A stretch of DNA of 7,858 nucleotides. Source: Promethearchaeia archaeon (GTDB lineage Archaea; Asgardarchaeota; Lokiarchaeia; Sigyniarchaeales; SOKP01). Position numbers and translations under genes: made by a program. Where the stretch lies: positions 1 to 7,858 of the forward strand of contig JAHQWY010000176.1 of assembly GCA_029856445.1 (NCBI GenBank), in the 5' to 3' direction. A model generated the notes under the pieces. The model ran no database searches. It was given only the letters and a program-made list of their open reading frames with translations, and was not told where the DNA came from. How positions within the stretch are numbered: position 1 is the first letter of the stretch; each line of letters starts with the position of its first letter. This document shows, piece by piece, positions 4,947 to 7,858 of this stretch.

Positions 4947-7858
4947 ATGACAATTATTAAAAAGAGTTTCAGAAGGAAACTTAACAGAACTAAATCGCTA
5001 GGATTTCTGCTAATCTTAATAATCATTATGATGAGTTTCAATTCTACTTTATTTACAATGCTTGATATAAAGAGTGAAAAAACTAATAATGATCTATATT
5101 CAGAAAGAACAAATCCACTAACTTCTTCAAATCATCCATATAATGCCAAAGATTATAAATATTTTAAAGAAATAACACTAGACCATATGAAAGTATCTGG
5201 TACCGACGATCTTGTTGATTTTCCTCTATTGATATCAATTTTTGATCCAGATCTTCATGATTATACTCAAGTTAATGGGAATGATATTGCGTTTTCTAAT
5301 AACTTTCAATGGTTAGATCATGAGATTGAATTATTTAATCAAACATATAATGCAACTCATGCCCAATTAGTAGCTTGGGTCCGTATTCCTGTGGTTTCAC
5401 CTTCTGAAGACACTATTATTCGAATGTATTTTGGAAATCCTTATATAGACTCTCAAGAAAACCCACCAGGTGTATGGAATAGTAATTATGAGGCTGTTTG
5501 GCATATGAATCAAGATCCATCAACTTCTAATATCTTAGATAGTACATCTAATAATAATGATTTAAGTACTAACGGTTTCGCTTCTGATCAACGAATATAT
5601 GACGGAAAAGTAGGAACAGCAATAGTTTTTGATGGAATTGATGATTATCTTAGCATTGGTAGCTTTTCAGGACCAACTGATGGATTTACTTTTGAAACTT
5701 GGTTTAAGTTTGATGCTGAATATACAGTCGGTGGTAACCATATGTATCTTTTTAGTGGCAATACACCCCTATACGGCAACAACATGCCACGATTGAGATT
5801 TTATAATGGAAGTGCCATTGGCAGTGTTGCAACTGCAGTGGATGATAGTGATTCTTGCGATGGGACTAAAAATCTTTGGGCTCCTGATACTTGGTTTCAT
5901 TATACATTTAGATTCTCAGTACCAATTCGGACAACGACCCTTTATCTTAATGGTACCACCATAGATGGTATTAAAGTTGATTCTGATCTTGATTACCCAC
6001 ACTCTGATTGGAATAGCTTGTGTATAGCATCAGATTATGGAACAAGAGTATGGGGATCGGGAGCAATCTCGGAGTTTAGAGTTCTAAAGGGTCCTCTTTC
6101 TTCTGATTGGATTGCAACGGAATATAATAATCAGATTAATCCGAGTTTATTTTATAATGCTGGTGGTATCCAGATGGTCTATGTTCCTTCGATACTAGAC
6201 TTTCAATACTTTAAGGAAATCACAATTGATCATACAAAAGTTTCGGGACCTGCTAATCTTATTAATTTTCCAATTCTTATTTCTCTTTTTGATTCTGATT
6301 TACATGAAGAAGTTCAATCAGATGCCGATGATATTGCGTTCAATAATGGTACTGATTGGTTATTTCATGAAATTGAACTTTTTAATCAGAGTTATAATAG
6401 TACGCATGCTCAATTAATTGCATGGATCTGCATTCCAATTTTATCACCCTCAGTTGATACAATTATTCGTATGTATTACGGGAATTCTACAATGGGTGCC
6501 CAAGAAAATCCTCAAGGTGTTTGGGATTCAAATTATGTCGCAGTTTACCATTTAAATGATAATCCAACTGATTTAATTAATGATTCCACAAATAAAATAG
6601 ATTTAATTGGTAATAATATGGATATTTCTGATCTTGTTGATGGGCAAATAGGGTATGGATTTAATTTTGATTCAAGTGGTACAGAATATCTTATATCTAT
6701 AAAACCTACTACTATTCAAGCGTTCACGTTTTCATTATGGGCTAATCCGGAGTTACACCCTGATTGGGAGGTTTTAATCAATTTTGACACCGAAGGATCT
6801 AATTTCAGATATTTTGCCATAAGTGATGGCAATACTATTGGTTATGATGGTGAGGGCGGTTTATCTTATTTTGGCAGTGGAGTGCCACAAAATGAGTGGC
6901 AGTTTTTTGGTCTTACTTATGATGGTTCACAAATGAAAGCATATAGGAATGGGAATCAATTTGGTTCATCTGTTTCTAAAACCATTCAAAAACGCACAGA
7001 TGACTTTGAAATCGGCAGTTATCATAAGGGTGTAGAGCTTTATGATGGACAAATGGACGAAGTGCGTATTTCCTATATTGCTAGATCAGCTGACTGGATT
7101 AAGACTGAATATAATAATCAATATAATCCGAATTCATTTTACTCTTTAGGAAATAAGACAAAAGTTGAGGATGATAAACCTTATGATGATTTCTATTTTA
7201 GATTTTATAAGAATATTAAAATTGATAATCAAAAGGTTTTTGGAACTGGTTACCATTCAAATTTTCCTGTGCTAATATGTCTTTTCGATTCTGACTTACA
7301 TAATGATGTTCAATTAGATGGAGATGATATTGCTTTTTCATTAGGATCTATATGGTTAGATCACGAGATAGAAATATTTAATCAAAACCATAATGGAACC
7401 CATGCTCAGTTAGTTGCGTGGGTGCGAATTCCTGAGCTTTCAACCTCCCTAGATACCTATATTCGAATGTATTATGGGAATTCTACTATGAGTGCTCGTG
7501 AAAATCCTACAGGCGTGTGGGATGGTTCATATAAAGGAGTCTGGCATCTCGCAGAGTCAAGTGGGTTTACTCAGGATTCTACTTCTTATAATGAAAATGG
7601 TATGGTTTCAGGTACAGTGATACGACCATCGACAGGTCAAATCGGCAATGCATATAATTATGGGACTGATGGGACTTATAATGTTGGAGATCCTGCAGAT
7701 GGACACCTTGATTTTACTATGGAGAGTTTTATGGTTAGTTTGTGGATAAATATTGATACCAGTACAGGTACATGGCAAATACCTCTATATAAAGGAGCAT
7801 CTAGTACGTTTGACCCTGGTTATTGCTTTGGAACTCCAACGACAGGAGATAGTATATC
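4947..7858 (+). CDS. Secreted surface protein with tandem DUF2341-LamG modules (3' partial)
   Basis: The frame is open from ATG 4947 to the window edge, 970 full codons with no stop. The start gives a classical secretion signal: a basic N-region (KKSFRRKLNRTK), a hydrophobic core (LGFLLILIIIMMSF, about residues 18-31) and a polar stretch; it may be cleaved or act as an anchor. Three modules follow at residues about 70-407, 419-735 and 749 onward, each a DUF2341 part (ending G-V-W-x-x-x-Y, then a WHM/YHL/WHL strand) and a LamG-like jelly roll. LamG-type folds bind glycans or proteins, often with calcium; DUF2341 is a beta-rich companion of unproven role. The end of module 2 matches the LamG end that opens the upstream gene, so the two are likely paralogues, and a stalk, membrane helix and cytoplasmic part may lie beyond the window. 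The gap's own promoter signals and T-run suggest a separate transcript. An adhesin or receptor ectodomain is the best guess; the ligand is unknown. Confidence 0.95.
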   Translation, partial: MTIIKKSFRRKLNRTKSLGFLLILIIIMMSFNSTLFTMLDIKSEKTNNDLYSERTNPLTSSNHPYNAKDYKYFKEITLDHMKVSGTDDLVDFPLLISIFDPDLHDYTQVNGNDIAFSNNFQWLDHEIELFNQTYNATHAQLVAWVRIPVVSPSEDTIIRMYFGNPYIDSQENPPGVWNSNYEAVWHMNQDPSTSNILDSTSNNNDLSTNGFASDQRIYDGKVGTAIVFDGIDDYLSIGSFSGPTDGFTFETWFKFDAEYTVGGNHMYLFSGNTPLYGNNMPRLRFYNGSAIGSVATAVDDSDSCDGTKNLWAPDTWFHYTFRFSVPIRTTTLYLNGTTIDGIKVDSDLDYPHSDWNSLCIASDYGTRVWGSGAISEFRVLKGPLSSDWIATEYNNQINPSLFYNAGGIQMVYVPSILDFQYFKEITIDHTKVSGPANLINFPILISLFDSDLHEEVQSDADDIAFNNGTDWLFHEIELFNQSYNSTHAQLIAWICIPILSPSVDTIIRMYYGNSTMGAQENPQGVWDSNYVAVYHLNDNPTDLINDSTNKIDLIGNNMDISDLVDGQIGYGFNFDSSGTEYLISIKPTTIQAFTFSLWANPELHPDWEVLINFDTEGSNFRYFAISDGNTIGYDGEGGLSYFGSGVPQNEWQFFGLTYDGSQMKAYRNGNQFGSSVSKTIQKRTDDFEIGSYHKGVELYDGQMDEVRISYIARSADWIKTEYNNQYNPNSFYSLGNKTKVEDDKPYDDFYFRFYKNIKIDNQKVFGTGYHSNFPVLICLFDSDLHNDVQLDGDDIAFSLGSIWLDHEIEIFNQNHNGTHAQLVAWVRIPELSTSLDTYIRMYYGNSTMSARENPTGVWDGSYKGVWHLAESSGFTQDSTSYNENGMVSGTVIRPSTGQIGNAYNYGTDGTYNVGDPADGHLDFTMESFMVSLWINIDTSTGTWQIPLYKGASSTFDPGYCFGTPTTGDSI
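5154..6167 (+). repeat. Module 1: DUF2341 plus LamG
   Basis: Residues 70-407. The DUF2341 part runs from YKYFKEITLDH through GNDIAF, WLDHEIELFNQTYNATHAQL, VAWVRIPVVSPSEDTIIRMYFGN and ENPPGVWNSNYEAVWHM. The LamG part starts near DGKVGTAIVFDGIDDYLSIG (5601) and includes FTFETWFKF, the strand TTTLYLNGTTIDG, and SDWIATEYNNQINPSLFY at its end. Its late DG-x-x-DEVR motif is replaced by SGAISEFRV, so a possible metal-binding Asp is absent in this copy. Confidence 0.85.
6201..7154 (+). repeat. Module 2: DUF2341 plus LamG
   Basis: Residues 419-735. It opens with FQYFKEITIDHTKVSGP and keeps DDIAF, FHEIELFNQSYNSTHAQL, IIRMYYGNSTMGAQENPQGV and YHLND. The LamG part starts near DGQIGYGFNF (6639), contains FTFSLWANPEL, NEWQFFGLTYDGSQMKAYRN, and the intact DGQMDEVRI, and closes with WIKTEYNNQYNPNSFYSLG. 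The distance from the DIAF motif of module 1 is 1047 bases. This copy is the closest to the LamG end in the upstream gene. Confidence 0.88.
7191..7858 (+). repeat. Module 3: DUF2341 plus start of LamG, cut by window end
   Basis: Residues 749-970. It starts with FYFRFYKNIKIDNQKVFG and keeps DDIAF, WLDHEIEIFNQNHNGTHAQL, VAWVRIPEL, YIRMYYGNSTMSARENPTGV and WHLAESSG. The LamG part begins near GQIGNAYNYG (7635), with the strand FMVSLWINIDTSTG, and is still open at the last base. The distance from the DIAF motif of module 2 is 996 bases, so the period is about 340 residues with small indels in the LamG loops. Confidence 0.85.

Noticed and set aside
6226..6417. 63-codon hydrophobic open frame on the + strand, resembling a small membrane protein
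   Set aside because: It is the shifted reading of module 2 (DUF2341 core); the T-rich codons for Ile/Leu/Phe in one frame create a false hydrophobic peptide. The module frame is conserved in three copies.
5154..7858. Tandem 1-kb repeats as a mobile element or CRISPR-like array
   Set aside because: The periodicity is explained by protein modules in one open frame; no terminal repeats, transposase or short direct repeats are present.

Overview
The window is AT-rich (roughly one third G+C by eye) and almost fully coding on the + strand. It holds parts of two very large cell-surface protein genes, each cut by a window edge, separated by a 132-base gap. I see no RNA genes, CRISPR array, insertion sequence or metabolic gene. 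The best guess at the source is an archaeon, most likely an Asgard archaeon of Lokiarchaeia-like composition. This rests on Asn/Ile-rich secreted proteins dense in N-glycosylation sequons, DUF2341-LamG modules, an oligo-T transcription end, and a cytoplasmic longin-like plus winged-helix region. It is inference; no taxonomic marker gene is present.

Layout. Gene A (3-4814, 5' end missing) reads 1603 residues in the window. It opens inside the last part of a LamG (concanavalin A-like) domain and continues through about 1070 residues of beta-rich Ig-like or regulatory-like domains. It crosses the membrane once (residues about 1135-1155) and ends in about 448 cytoplasmic residues: a basic linker, a longin-like alpha/beta domain and two apparent winged-helix domains. 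The ATG at 276 is an internal methionine, not the start. Gap 4815-4946 carries an oligo-T terminator candidate, weak TATA-like boxes and a weak Shine-Dalgarno. Gene B (4947 to beyond the end) starts with a signal peptide or N-terminal anchor, followed by three tandem modules of about 340 residues, each DUF2341 then LamG. The third is cut by the window end.

How they fit together. The last residues of the LamG domain in gene A match the end of module 2 in gene B closely (WIKTEY-N-Q-Y-P-NSFYS-G pattern). The two genes are therefore probably tandem paralogues, and the missing front of gene A probably looks like gene B. Gene B may in turn end in a stalk, membrane segment and cytoplasmic part like those of gene A, but this cannot be seen here. 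The most interesting reading is a surface receptor or adhesin family that couples extracellular carbohydrate- or protein-binding modules to a longin/winged-helix module in the cytoplasm, a combination recalling eukaryotic NPRL2-type proteins of GTPase control. That functional link is a hypothesis.
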